Assembly (NCBI RefSeq): GCF_000455605.1 | Contig: NC_017025.1 | Coordinates: forward strand, 2,108,001-2,172,000 | DNA from: Flavobacterium indicum GPTSA100-9 = DSM 17447 | GTDB taxonomy: Bacteria > Bacteroidota > Bacteroidia > Flavobacteriales > Flavobacteriaceae | Reading direction: 5' to 3' | DNA: 64,000 nt | Notes under the pieces: model-generated | What the model was told of the DNA's origin: nothing | Seen by the model: the letters and a program-made list of their open reading frames with translations, nothing else | Databases searched by the model: none | Translations under genes and position numbers: made by a program | Shown here: piece by piece, positions 25,474 through 34,544 of the stretch | How the letters are laid out: each line of letters begins with the position of its first letter | Position numbering within the stretch: position 1 is the first letter of the stretch

Positions 25474-26931
25474 ATGACAACTGAAATAACACTTAGAGGA
25501 GACAAGGTAATTGAACAGATTCCTTCAACAAAAGACAAAGCACTTCGTATAAATTTAAACGAAAACATTTACGGTACGTTTGCTGAAATTGGAGCTGGTC
25601 AAGAAACTGTTAGACATTTTTTTAGAGCTGGAGCTTCTTCTGGTACTATTGCAAAAGCAATGTCTGCATACGACAAGGATTTTAGTGATGCAATTTATGG
25701 TGTTGAAAATGACGGGCGTTATGTAACAGAAAGTCGTTTAAGAAAAATGTTGACGCATGAAGTTAAACTTATTGAACAACGTTTAAAAAGAGACAAACAT
25801 CCTAATAAAATATTCTTCAGTTACGCCAATACGGTTGCTACTATCGATTTTGCAAAACAATTTAAAGGCCATGGTTGGGTTGGAATTAAATTCCAAGTGG
25901 AACCAGATGAAGATTATAATGAAATTATTCTTCACATTCGTTTTAGAGAAAATGATGCGCGATTGCAACAAGAAACATTAGGTATTTTAGGTGTAAACTT
26001 AATTTACGGCGCTTTCTATAAACACAATGATCCAAAAAAATTATTACGTTACTTATACGATCATTTAGATAAAGACCAATTAGAAATCGATACTATCAAT
26101 TTCTCTGGTCCTCGATTTGCCAATGTAGACAACCGTTTAATGTCGTTACAATTGGTTAAAAATGGTATGACTGATGCAGTGATGTTCAATCCGGACGGTA
26201 AAAATGTACTTCCTGCTGCGGTTTTATACAAAAAGAACATATTAGCTTTAAGAGGTAGTTTCCGACCGGTTACTAAAGTAAACATGGACATGTACCGTCA
26301 ATCTTATGAGATGTTCATTCAAGAAAACAAAGTAGATAAAGACAATACTTTTGTTGTTTTTGAAATTACACTTTCTAACTTAAAAGCAGAAGGAGAAATT
26401 GATGAAAGAGACTTTTTAGATAGAGCAGAATTACTATGTTCGTTAGGACAAACAGTAATGATTTCCAATTTCCAAGAATATTTTAAAGTAGTAGAATATT
26501 TCTCTAGTTTTACCAAATCTCGTATGGGATTAGCTATGGGAGTAAGCAACTTAATTGATATTTTTGACGAGAAATATTACCGCCATTTGTCGGGAGGAAT
26601 TTTAGAAGCTTTTGGGAAATTATTCTACAGAGACTTAAAAGTATATTTATACCCAATGAAAAACCCTGAAACTGGAGAAATCATTAATTCTGATAATTTA
26701 AAAGTACACCCAAGAATGAAAGAGTTATACAAATTCTTTAAATTCAATGGTAAAGTTGTAGACATCAAATTATATGACGAAAAAATATTAGAAATCTTCT
26801 CTAGAAAAGTATTAAAAATGATTAATAATGATGAAGCAGGATGGGAAGAAATGCTTCCTGAAGGAATTGCCGAAATCATTAAGAAAGATAAACTCTTTGG
26901 ATACGAAAAATCAAAAGAATTAGCAAAATAA
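25474..26931 (+). CDS. Large conserved protein of unknown function
   Basis: A 485-residue cytoplasmic protein with no signal or membrane helix. It is very similar over its length to a family I remember from many Bacteroidetes, where it carries conflicting names (for example nicotinate-nucleotide adenylyltransferase), none supported by motifs I can see: no HxGH nucleotidyl-transferase signature and no Walker motif. Distinct segments are NENIYGTFAEIGAGQETVRH near the start, FSYANTVATIDFAKQFKGHG and HLSGGILEAFGKLFY. High conservation, its own promoter and a terminator suggest a well-expressed core gene. I assign no function. Confidence 0.8.
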   Translation: MTTEITLRGDKVIEQIPSTKDKALRINLNENIYGTFAEIGAGQETVRHFFRAGASSGTIAKAMSAYDKDFSDAIYGVENDGRYVTESRLRKMLTHEVKLIEQRLKRDKHPNKIFFSYANTVATIDFAKQFKGHGWVGIKFQVEPDEDYNEIILHIRFRENDARLQQETLGILGVNLIYGAFYKHNDPKKLLRYLYDHLDKDQLEIDTINFSGPRFANVDNRLMSLQLVKNGMTDAVMFNPDGKNVLPAAVLYKKNILALRGSFRPVTKVNMDMYRQSYEMFIQENKVDKDNTFVVFEITLSNLKAEGEIDERDFLDRAELLCSLGQTVMISNFQEYFKVVEYFSSFTKSRMGLAMGVSNLIDIFDEKYYRHLSGGILEAFGKLFYRDLKVYLYPMKNPETGEIINSDNLKVHPRMKELYKFFKFNGKVVDIKLYDEKILEIFSRKVLKMINNDEAGWEEMLPEGIAEIIKKDKLFGYEKSKELAK

Positions 26932-26932
26932 C

Positions 26933-26956
26933 AAAAGCCGACTTAAGTCGGCTTTT
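26933..26956. terminator. Bidirectional terminator
   Basis: AAAAGCCGAC, TTAA, GTCGGCTTTT: a perfect ten-pair stem between the convergent genes ending at 26931 and 26958. Confidence 0.85.
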
Positions 26957-26957
26957 G

Positions 26958-27410
26958 TTATTTTAAAATTTGAGCAGTATGTGCTTTCGTTTTTACTTCT
27001 TTAATAATATCTTCAATAATTCCATCTTCATTTATAACAAATGTGGTTCTGTGAATACCATCGTATTCTTTACCCATAAACTTTTTGGGACCCCAAACTC
27101 CAAACGCGTTAATCACTGATTTGTCTTCATCGGCCAACAAAGCAAATGGAAAATCATATTTTTCTTCAAACTTTTTTTGAGCTTTGGCACTATCAGCACT
27201 AACACCTAATAATTCATAATTATTTGCCTGGAACCTTTCATAATTATCTCTCAAATCACAAGCTTCAGCTGTACAACCGGGCGTGTTTGCTTTTGGATAG
27301 AAAAAAACAACCAATTTTTTTCCTTTATAATCTTCTAAAGTATGTTTTGTTCCATCTTGATCTACTCCTGAAAATTGGGGAGCAGCATCACCTATTTTTA
27401 AATGTGTCAT
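26958..27410 (-). CDS. bcp: Thioredoxin-dependent peroxiredoxin BCP
   Basis: A 150-residue one-domain thiol peroxidase that reduces hydroperoxides. The peroxidatic cysteine is in YPKANTPGCTAEACDLRDNY, and the second Cys five residues on is the resolving Cys of the BCP/PrxQ type. Also seen are the N-terminal GDAAPQFSGVDQDG and the C-terminal RTTFVINEDG. The length is normal. It is divergent from nth, with about 60 bases between starts. Confidence 0.93.
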   Translation of the reverse strand: MTHLKIGDAAPQFSGVDQDGTKHTLEDYKGKKLVVFFYPKANTPGCTAEACDLRDNYERFQANNYELLGVSADSAKAQKKFEEKYDFPFALLADEDKSVINAFGVWGPKKFMGKEYDGIHRTTFVINEDGIIEDIIKEVKTKAHTAQILK

Positions 27411-27437
27411 TTATTTTTACTTTGAATTAAATTAATT

Positions 27438-27445
27438 TAAATTTG
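27438..27445 (+). promoter_or_regulatory. -7 motif of nth
   Basis: TAAATTTG, 24 bases before the ATG at 27470. An in-frame TTG within this motif could be read as an earlier start but is not credible for that reason. Confidence 0.4.
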
Positions 27446-27469
27446 AAAAGTGTAATCAAATATACAAAA

Positions 27470-28132
27470 ATGACTAAGAAAGAGAAATCAACGTTTGTTA
27501 TAAATACGTTAAATGATTTATACCCTGAAATCCCCATACCTTTAGACCATAAAGATGCCTATACATTATTAATTGCGGTTTTACTTTCAGCTCAATGTAC
27601 AGATGTAAGGGTAAATCAAATCACACCTTTACTTTTTGCAAAAGCAGATAATCCCTACGACATGATTAAAATGACGGTTGAAGAAATTCAAGACATCATT
27701 AGACCTTGTGGACTTTCACCAATGAAATCGAAAGGTATTTATGGTTTATCTAAAATACTAATAGAAAAGCACAATGGCGAGGTTCCTCAAAATTTCAAGG
27801 ATTTAGAAGAATTACCTGCTGTTGGACATAAAACGGCAAGTGTTGTTATGAGTCAGGCTTTTGGTATACCTGCTTTTCCGGTTGATACGCATATTCATCG
27901 ATTAATGTACCGTTGGGGATTATCAGATGGGAAAAGTGTAGAAAAAACAGAAAAAGACGCTAAGACTTTATTTCCAAAAGAGTGTTGGAATGACTTACAC
28001 CTTCAGATAATTTGGTATGGCAGAGAATATTCTCCCGCTAGGGGATGGAATTTAGAAAAAGATATCATCACCAAAACCATTGGAAGGAAAGCAGTAATAA
28101 ATGAATACTATAAAAAAAATGCTCCAAAATAA
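27470..28132 (+). CDS. nth: Endonuclease III-type DNA glycosylase without Fe-S cysteines
   Basis: A 220-residue base-excision repair glycosylase/AP lyase acting on oxidised pyrimidines. The helix-hairpin-helix is ELPAVGHKTASVV, with catalytic Lys121; the catalytic Asp139 is in FPVDTHIHR. The substrate-side LLSAQCTDVRVNQ is intact. The C-terminal region that in E. coli carries four cysteines for a [4Fe-4S] cluster reads WYGREYSPARGWNLEKDI and then KTIGRKAVINEYY, with no cysteines, so the cluster must be absent. Both catalytic residues are kept, so activity is expected. The stop lies in the terminator hairpin at 28119. Confidence 0.92.
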   Translation: MTKKEKSTFVINTLNDLYPEIPIPLDHKDAYTLLIAVLLSAQCTDVRVNQITPLLFAKADNPYDMIKMTVEEIQDIIRPCGLSPMKSKGIYGLSKILIEKHNGEVPQNFKDLEELPAVGHKTASVVMSQAFGIPAFPVDTHIHRLMYRWGLSDGKSVEKTEKDAKTLFPKECWNDLHLQIIWYGREYSPARGWNLEKDIITKTIGRKAVINEYYKKNAPK

Positions 28133-28149
28133 GCTTTGGAGCATTTTTT
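28119..28149. terminator. Bidirectional terminator overlapping the nth stop
   Basis: AATGCTCCAAA and TTTGGAGCATT arms around the nth stop codon, with A and T runs outside. The left T run serves the convergent 48-aa gene, whose TAA is at 28150-28148. Confidence 0.85.
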
Positions 28150-28294
28150 AGTTTGAAAGATTTTCAAATGTAAGACTACCAACCCTTACTATTTTTAATG
28201 CTTTCGAATAACTCAAAATTAAATTAACCGTTGTTTTAGATGGTAAAAGCTCTTTTTTAGAGACTTGTTTTTTTCTAGAGTAAAGTTTTGCCAT
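28148..28294 (-). CDS. 48-residue basic protein downstream of ECF sigma gene
   Basis: Read by hand from ATG 28294 to TAA 28148. The product starts MAKLYSRKKQVSKKELLPSK and ends SLTFENLSN. It is strongly basic at the N-terminus, then has a predicted helix (VNLILSYSKALKIVRV). It has no signal or membrane segment. It follows the sigma factor by 53 bases on the same strand and ends in a good terminator, so it is probably the last gene of that unit. I recall similar short proteins in other Flavobacteria. Function unknown; too short and too hydrophilic for a classical anti-sigma factor. Confidence 0.65.
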   Translation of the reverse strand: MAKLYSRKKQVSKKELLPSKTTVNLILSYSKALKIVRVGSLTFENLSN

Positions 28295-28347
28295 GTATAT
28301 TAGTTTATTATTCTAAACTATAACGCAAGGCAAAAAAGATTATTGTG

Positions 28348-28935
28348 CTAATTGGTTAAAATAATATTATTTTTTTCTATTATTTTTCTCAAGTTAATAA
28401 CAGCATAACGCATTCTGCCCAATGCAGTGTTTATACTCACACCTGTTATATCAGCTATTTCTTTATAACTTAAATCGTCATAAAAACGCATTTTTACAAC
28501 TTCTTTTTGATCTTCAGGCAATTCTTCAATTAATTTCTGCAGATCATTTTCAACTTGATTTTCAATTAATTTACCTTCTACATTTAAGGATGAATCTGTC
28601 ATAAAGTTAAAAATACTATATTCCTCAGTTTCTCTTTGAAAAGGCATTTTTTTGTTATGTCTAAAATAATCAATTGAAAGATTATGGGCTATTCTCATTA
28701 CCCAAGGTAAAAACTTACCTTCTTCATTATACGAATTAGATTTTAAAGTTTTAATAACTTTAATAAAGGTATCTTGAAAAATATCATCACTAATTGTGCT
28801 ATCCCCGATTTTTGAATAAATAAAGCCATACACTTTTGCTTGATGTCTTTCAATCAAAATGGCTAAAGCAGTTTCATCGCCATTTACATAATTCTTCAAT
28901 AGAATTGCATCCGAAATTTGTACACGATTTGCCAT
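28348..28935 (-). CDS. ECF-type RNA polymerase sigma factor
   Basis: A 195-residue group 4 sigma factor. Region 2 spans the first 95 residues (TISDDIFQDTFIKVIKTL, then GKFLPWVMRIAHNLSIDYFR, the -10 recognition helix). Region 4 is at the end (LPEDQKEVVKMRFYDDLSYK, IADITGVSINTALGRMRYA, the helix-turn-helix). The linker is the usual length. ATG 28935 is used (MANRVQISD); the frame is open 42 codons further but lacks similarity there. No membrane anti-sigma gene is adjacent. The family alternative is a housekeeping-type SigW-like regulator constitutively made in Flavobacteria. Confidence 0.9.
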   Translation of the reverse strand: MANRVQISDAILLKNYVNGDETALAILIERHQAKVYGFIYSKIGDSTISDDIFQDTFIKVIKTLKSNSYNEEGKFLPWVMRIAHNLSIDYFRHNKKMPFQRETEEYSIFNFMTDSSLNVEGKLIENQVENDLQKLIEELPEDQKEVVKMRFYDDLSYKEIADITGVSINTALGRMRYAVINLRKIIEKNNIILTN

Positions 28936-29194
28936 AGTTATACCTTTTAGAGTTAGATAAGTTTTTGGTTTTCTAAAAAGTATTTTTTTACTATAGGCTT
29001 CAGATTTTTGGTTAATCAAGAACAAATATAATGTTAAATTTTTCAAAAAAACAAACTTCAATTGAAATTTTAACAGTTTTTACACAATAACCTTAAATTT
29101 TTATCATAAAATTAAATACTTTTAGTTACAATTTAATAGCCCATATCTTTTAATTTTCAACTATCAGTTACTTCTATTTCGAACTTATAATTTG
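28936..29194. other. Divergent intergenic region, sigma factor and uvrA
   Basis: AT-rich, about 285 bases in all between the two start codons. Apart from the uvrA -7 motif at its right end I see no clear -33/-7 pair for the sigma gene, no strong hairpin and no small gene. Confidence 0.5.
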
Positions 29195-29202
29195 TATCTT
29201 TG
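29195..29202 (+). promoter_or_regulatory. -7 motif of uvrAB
   Basis: TATCTTTG, 19 bases upstream of the ATG at 29222. It also overlaps an in-frame TTG that would give ten extra residues, so the ATG is the better start. Confidence 0.5.
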
Positions 29203-29221
29203 CGAAAATTCACTTTTTGTC

Positions 29222-32035
29222 ATGATAAACAAAGACATTACGAAGCTAGATCCTAAAAAATACATCTTAATCAAAGGTGCTCAATTGCATAATTTGAAGA
29301 ACATAGATGTTGCCATTCCAAGAAACGAATTGATAGTGATTACCGGTCTTTCTGGTTCTGGAAAATCTAGTTTAGCTTTTGACACCTTGTATGCTGAAGG
29401 TCAGCGCCGTTATGTGGAAAGTTTATCTTCTTATGCGCGTCAATTTCTTGGGAAATTAGACAAACCTAAAGTTGAATATATTAAAGGAATTGCTCCTGCC
29501 ATTGCCATAGAACAAAAAGTAAATACTACTAATGCTCGATCTACTGTAGGAACTTCAACTGAAGTTTACGACTACTTGAAATTGCTTTTCGCAAGAATTG
29601 GAAAAACGTACTCCCCTATTTCTGGTCAGGAAGTAAAAAAACATACCGTTTCAGACGTTGTAAACTTTATTCAAACCTTACCTCTTGAATCAAAATGGTT
29701 GTTATTAGCTCCTATCCATTTGGAAGAAGGGAGAAAGTTGATTGATAAACTTAAAGTATTGCTACAACAAGGTTTTGCTCGTGTTTTAGTAGACAATCAA
29801 ACGGTTCGTTTAGATGATTTTGTCGCTACTCTAGAAATGATTGACGAAAAATCACTTATTGATAAAGAAATTGTCCTGATTGTAGACCGAATCGTGGTTA
29901 AAAATGAAGAAGAATTTTACAATCGGATTGCAGATGCCATTCAAATTGCCTTTTATGAAGGTAAAGGCGAATTATATATACAAAATACTGACACTAATGA
30001 AAAAATTGTTTTCAATACGAATTTTCAATTAGACGGATTAGATTTTTTAGAACCGAACATCCATTTATTTAGTTTTAATAATCCTTATGGTGCTTGTCCA
30101 AGTTGTGAGGGCTATGGGAATATTATAGGCATTGATGAAGAATTAGTGATTCCCAATACCGCTTTATCCATTTATGAAAACGCCATTTTTCCATGGCGAG
30201 GGGAAAGTATGAGTTGGTACCGTGATCAATTGGTGAATAATTCACATCATTTTGATTTCCCAATTCACAAACCTTATTTTGAATTGAGTGCAGCACAAAA
30301 GCAATTGGTATGGGATGGAAATCGTTATTTTACTGGTTTACATGATTTCTTTGCCGATTTAGAAGCAAATAATTATAAAATTCAAAACAGAGTTTTATTA
30401 TCAAGATACCGAGGAAAAACAAAATGTCCAACTTGTAAAGGAAAACGCCTTCGTCAAGAAGCCAATAATGTAAAAGTAGGTGGGAAAACAATTTCTGATT
30501 TAGTTGATTTACCAATTATTCAACTTATTCCTTTTTTCAACGAATTACAACTTTCTGATTACGATTACAAAGTAGCCAAAAGGTTGTTGTTAGAAATTCA
30601 AAATCGTTTACAATTTTTAAACGATGTGGGACTTAATTATTTAACCTTAAACCGAAATTCATCCACTTTATCTGGGGGCGAATCACAGCGCATAAACTTA
30701 GCTACATCTTTAGGTAGTAGTTTGGTAGGATCGATGTATATCTTAGACGAACCGAGCATCGGCTTACATCCAAAAGACACCGAAAAATTAGTTACTGTTT
30801 TAGAAAATTTGAAAAAATTAGGTAATACAGTAATTGTGGTTGAACATGATGAAGATATTATGAAAGCGGCTGACATGATAATTGACATTGGCCCAGAAGC
30901 GGGGACTCATGGAGGACAGTTAGTGGCACAAGGAAAATACGAGGAGATTCTAACCTGTGATTCTTTAACTGCAAAATATTTATCGGGAAGGGACACTATA
31001 GAAGTGCCAAAAAAGAGAAGAAAATTTAAAAACCATATCGAAGTCATTGGTGCTCGTGAAAATAATTTAAAAAATATTGACGTTACTTTTCCTTTAGATT
31101 GTTTAACTGTCATTACGGGAGTTTCTGGAAGTGGAAAAAGTACACTTGTGAAGAAAATATTATTCCCAGCATTACAAAAAAAGTTGACTGGTTTAGGTGA
31201 CAAAGCAGGACAATTTACTGCTTTAGAAGGGAGTTATTCGCACATAAAAAATATAGAATATGTTGATCAGAATCCTATTGGTAGAAGTTCACGATCTAAT
31301 CCGGTGACTTATATCAAAGCTTATGATGATATTCGCGATTTATTTGCTAAACAAAATACGTCTAAATTAAGAGGTTACCAAGCCAAACATTTTTCATTCA
31401 ATGTTGATGGAGGACGCTGTGAAACCTGTAAAGGTGATGGTGAGGTTACAATAGAAATGCAGTTCATGGCCGATGTTCACTTGGAATGTGAAACGTGCCA
31501 AGGAAAAAGATTTAAAAAGGAAGTATTGGAAGTTAATTTTGAAGGAAAAAATATTGATGACGTATTAAAAATGACCATCGATGAAGCCTTGGAATTTTTC
31601 AATCTACACAAGCAAACTAAAATCACTCAAAAACTGCAACCGCTACAAGATGTAGGATTAGGATACGTTCAATTAGGTCAATCTTCTTCTACATTATCTG
31701 GTGGTGAAGCACAACGTATAAAATTGGCATCATTTTTAGTTAAAGGAGCCACTAAAGAAAAAATGTTGTTTGTATTTGACGAACCAACAACCGGTTTACA
31801 TTTTCATGATATTAAAAAATTATTAGCTTCATTTGATGCCTTAATAGATAAAGGACATTCCATAATCGTAATTGAACACAATTTAGATTTAATTAAATGT
31901 GCTGATTACATCATAGATATTGGTCCTGAAGGTGGTGCTAACGGTGGAAATTTAGTCGCATTTGGTACTCCTGAAGAAGTTGCTAAAAACAAAAAATCTA
32001 GTACGGGAATTTATTTAAAAGAGAAATTGAATTAA
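29222..32035 (+). CDS. uvrA: UvrA, excinuclease ABC subunit A
   Basis: Damage-recognition ATPase of nucleotide excision repair, 937 residues after the ATG at 29222. Two ABC ATPase halves: Walker A GLSGSGKSSLAFDTLYAEG (start) and GVSGSGKSTL (about residue 640); signatures LSGGESQRINLA and LSGGEAQRIKLA; D loops DEPSIGLHP and DEPTTGLHF. Zinc-finger cysteines are intact (CPSCEGYG, CPTCKGKR, CETCKGDG, CETCQGKR). It is followed by uvrB after one base, so UvrA and UvrB are made from one message, unlike in E. coli. Confidence 0.96.
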   Translation: MINKDITKLDPKKYILIKGAQLHNLKNIDVAIPRNELIVITGLSGSGKSSLAFDTLYAEGQRRYVESLSSYARQFLGKLDKPKVEYIKGIAPAIAIEQKVNTTNARSTVGTSTEVYDYLKLLFARIGKTYSPISGQEVKKHTVSDVVNFIQTLPLESKWLLLAPIHLEEGRKLIDKLKVLLQQGFARVLVDNQTVRLDDFVATLEMIDEKSLIDKEIVLIVDRIVVKNEEEFYNRIADAIQIAFYEGKGELYIQNTDTNEKIVFNTNFQLDGLDFLEPNIHLFSFNNPYGACPSCEGYGNIIGIDEELVIPNTALSIYENAIFPWRGESMSWYRDQLVNNSHHFDFPIHKPYFELSAAQKQLVWDGNRYFTGLHDFFADLEANNYKIQNRVLLSRYRGKTKCPTCKGKRLRQEANNVKVGGKTISDLVDLPIIQLIPFFNELQLSDYDYKVAKRLLLEIQNRLQFLNDVGLNYLTLNRNSSTLSGGESQRINLATSLGSSLVGSMYILDEPSIGLHPKDTEKLVTVLENLKKLGNTVIVVEHDEDIMKAADMIIDIGPEAGTHGGQLVAQGKYEEILTCDSLTAKYLSGRDTIEVPKKRRKFKNHIEVIGARENNLKNIDVTFPLDCLTVITGVSGSGKSTLVKKILFPALQKKLTGLGDKAGQFTALEGSYSHIKNIEYVDQNPIGRSSRSNPVTYIKAYDDIRDLFAKQNTSKLRGYQAKHFSFNVDGGRCETCKGDGEVTIEMQFMADVHLECETCQGKRFKKEVLEVNFEGKNIDDVLKMTIDEALEFFNLHKQTKITQKLQPLQDVGLGYVQLGQSSSTLSGGEAQRIKLASFLVKGATKEKMLFVFDEPTTGLHFHDIKKLLASFDALIDKGHSIIVIEHNLDLIKCADYIIDIGPEGGANGGNLVAFGTPEEVAKNKKSSTGIYLKEKLN

Positions 32036-32036
32036 T

Positions 32037-34025
32037 ATGCGTTTTCAAGTTGTATCGGATTACAAACCAACAGGAGATCAGCCTGAAGCTATAAAAAAAT
32101 TAGCGCATGCAATAAATGCGGGTGAAAAATACCAAACCTTGTTGGGAGTAACCGGTTCTGGTAAAACTTTTACAGTAGCCAATGTGATACAAGAAGTACA
32201 AAAGCCAACTTTAATTTTAGCTCATAATAAAACGTTGGCGGCACAATTGTACTCAGAATTTAAGCAATTTTTCCCTAATAATTCCGTTCAATATTTTGTG
32301 TCTTACTATGATTATTATCAACCTGAAGCCTTTATTCCTGTAACAGGCACCTATATTGAAAAAGATTTATCCATAAATGATGAGTTGGAAAAATTACGTT
32401 TAAGTACCACATCAGCCCTTCTCTCAGGAAGAAGAGATATAGTCGTAATTTCATCGGTATCTTGTCTATATGGTATCGGAAATCCGGTTGAATTTCAAAA
32501 AAATGTAATTTCAATAGAAAACGGACAGCAACTCTCAAGAACAAAACTTTTACACCGATTAGTTCAAAGTTTATACGCTAGAACTGAGGCCGAATTTACC
32601 GCTGGAACTTTTCGTATCAAAGGTGATACTGTAGAAATTTTCCCTAGTTATGCTGATGATCCGTTTCGAATTCATTTTTTTGGAGATGAAATAGAAGAAA
32701 TTGAAGCCTTTGACGCTACATCGTCCAAAGTCATTGAGCGTTATGAACGTTTAAATATATATCCTGCGAATATGTTTGTAACCTCTCCCGATGTTTTGCA
32801 GAAAGCCATTTGGGAAATTCAACAAGATTTAGTAAAACAAGTTGATTATTTTAAAAAAATAGGTAAACATCTAGAAGCCAAACGTTTAGAGGAACGAACT
32901 AATTTCGACTTAGAAATGATTCGAGAATTAGGATATTGCTCGGGTATTGAAAATTATTCGCGTTATTTAGATGGTAGACAAGCAGGCACAAGACCTTTCT
33001 GTTTATTGGATTATTTTCCTGATGATTATTTAATGGTTGTTGATGAAAGTCACGTGACTATTTCTCAAGTTCATGCTATGTATGGTGGTGACCGAAGTAG
33101 AAAAGAAAACTTGGTTGAATATGGTTTCCGATTACCCGCTGCTATGGACAACAGACCATTAAAATTTGAAGAATTTGAAGCCTTGCAAAATCAGGTTTTA
33201 TACGTATCTGCCACCCCTGCTGATTATGAATTACAAAAGACAGGTGGCGAATTTGTAGAACAAATTATTCGACCAACAGGTTTATTGGATCCTATTATAG
33301 AAGTTCGCCCTAGTGCCAATCAAATTGACGATTTAATTGAAGAAATTCAGATTCGTTGTGAAGCAGATGAACGAGTATTAGTGACTACTTTAACGAAAAG
33401 AATGGCAGAAGAATTGGCCAAATATTTGACTAAAGTAGCCATACGTTGCCGTTACATCCATTCAGATGTTGACACCTTAGAACGTGTTGAAATCATGCAA
33501 GATTTAAGAAAAGGTTTATATGATGTATTAATTGGAGTAAACTTATTACGTGAAGGCTTAGATTTACCAGAAGTATCATTAGTAGCTATTTTAGATGCTG
33601 ACAAGGAAGGATTTTTAAGAAGCCACCGTTCTTTAACACAAACAGTGGGAAGAGCTGCAAGAAATGTGAACGGAAAAGCCATTATGTATGCCGATAAAAT
33701 TACAAATTCAATGCAACGTACAATTGACGAAACCAATTATCGTAGAGAAAAGCAAATGAATTACAATTTGGCAAATAATAAAACGCCACAAGCATTAAAT
33801 AAATCAATTGAAAATGCACTTACAAAATCTTCAATTGCCACTTATAATTACATGGATGCACCTAAAGTTGCAGCAGAACCTGTATTAGAATATTTAAGTA
33901 AGCCCGAAATAGAGAAAAAAATAAGAGAATTACGTAAATTGATGGAAAAAGCAGCTAAAGAACTCGATTTTATGCAAGCAGCCAAATTCAGAGATGAAAT
34001 TAAATCATGGCAAGATAAATTATAA
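32037..34025 (+). CDS. uvrB: UvrB, excinuclease ABC subunit B
   Basis: Helicase-like damage-verification subunit, 662 residues. Motifs: Walker A GVTGSGKTFTVANV, the beta-hairpin VSYYDYYQPEAFIP (which inserts beside the lesion), motif II DESHVTISQ, motif VI QTVGRAARN, and a C-terminal UvrC-binding UVR domain (LRKLMEKAAKELDFMQAAKF). Normal length. Second gene of the uvrA-uvrB operon; uvrC is not in the window. Confidence 0.96.
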   Translation: MRFQVVSDYKPTGDQPEAIKKLAHAINAGEKYQTLLGVTGSGKTFTVANVIQEVQKPTLILAHNKTLAAQLYSEFKQFFPNNSVQYFVSYYDYYQPEAFIPVTGTYIEKDLSINDELEKLRLSTTSALLSGRRDIVVISSVSCLYGIGNPVEFQKNVISIENGQQLSRTKLLHRLVQSLYARTEAEFTAGTFRIKGDTVEIFPSYADDPFRIHFFGDEIEEIEAFDATSSKVIERYERLNIYPANMFVTSPDVLQKAIWEIQQDLVKQVDYFKKIGKHLEAKRLEERTNFDLEMIRELGYCSGIENYSRYLDGRQAGTRPFCLLDYFPDDYLMVVDESHVTISQVHAMYGGDRSRKENLVEYGFRLPAAMDNRPLKFEEFEALQNQVLYVSATPADYELQKTGGEFVEQIIRPTGLLDPIIEVRPSANQIDDLIEEIQIRCEADERVLVTTLTKRMAEELAKYLTKVAIRCRYIHSDVDTLERVEIMQDLRKGLYDVLIGVNLLREGLDLPEVSLVAILDADKEGFLRSHRSLTQTVGRAARNVNGKAIMYADKITNSMQRTIDETNYRREKQMNYNLANNKTPQALNKSIENALTKSSIATYNYMDAPKVAAEPVLEYLSKPEIEKKIRELRKLMEKAAKELDFMQAAKFRDEIKSWQDKL

Positions 34026-34096
34026 GCATATATTTCTAAAACAATTAAGACTTTGGTAATTGCAAATATAAAACGAAACTAAATTAACTTACTTTT

Positions 34097-34498
34097 TTAG
34101 TTATACTGTTCTGAAAATAAAGCCAATAAGGTTTGACCATCAATTAAACCATTCGGTGATTTTTGCATCATGTTTAAAATGCGTTTCATGGCAAATGGAT
34201 TAAGCCCCATATTAATCCCTATTTCATTAATTTTAATTTGTTCGCGTTCATGTAATACATCATCACAATGCATTAACAACGCCAAACGATAAAACTGACA
34301 AATACGACTGAATTCATCTTTCATGATTTGAACACTGTCTTTATTTTCAAATAGCTTGTGCAAAGTAGGTTTATCAATTTCCAATTCTGTAGCCACCATT
34401 TCAATAAAATCATATTCTCGATCGTGTAATTCACCATCTACCAGTGCAAAGGCAATCATTTCGCGTAATAAATTTAATTTTTCTTCTTGTGGTTCCAT
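34097..34498 (-). CDS. TerB-like protein
   Basis: A 133-residue all-helical acidic protein of the TerB (tellurite resistance B) fold. It has the two family helices with conserved acidic pairs (AFALVDGELHDREYDFI and LMHCDDVLHEREQIKI), thought to bind metal ions in the family. It is solo: no terC, terD or terZ neighbours, so tellurite resistance should not be inferred. It is cytoplasmic, and convergent with uvrB. Confidence 0.75.
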   Translation of the reverse strand: MEPQEEKLNLLREMIAFALVDGELHDREYDFIEMVATELEIDKPTLHKLFENKDSVQIMKDEFSRICQFYRLALLMHCDDVLHEREQIKINEIGINMGLNPFAMKRILNMMQKSPNGLIDGQTLLALFSEQYN

Positions 34499-34544
34499 TT
34501 AAAAATGTAATTTTAATGATGAATCTATAATCAAATATAAAAAA

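Noticed and set aside
28936..29061. N-terminal extension of the sigma factor
   Set aside because: The extension up to 29061 is hydrophobic then basic, has no family similarity, and the ATG at 28935 gives the typical length.
34097..34498. Tellurite resistance locus
   Set aside because: A solo TerB-fold protein is no evidence of resistance; ter partners are missing.
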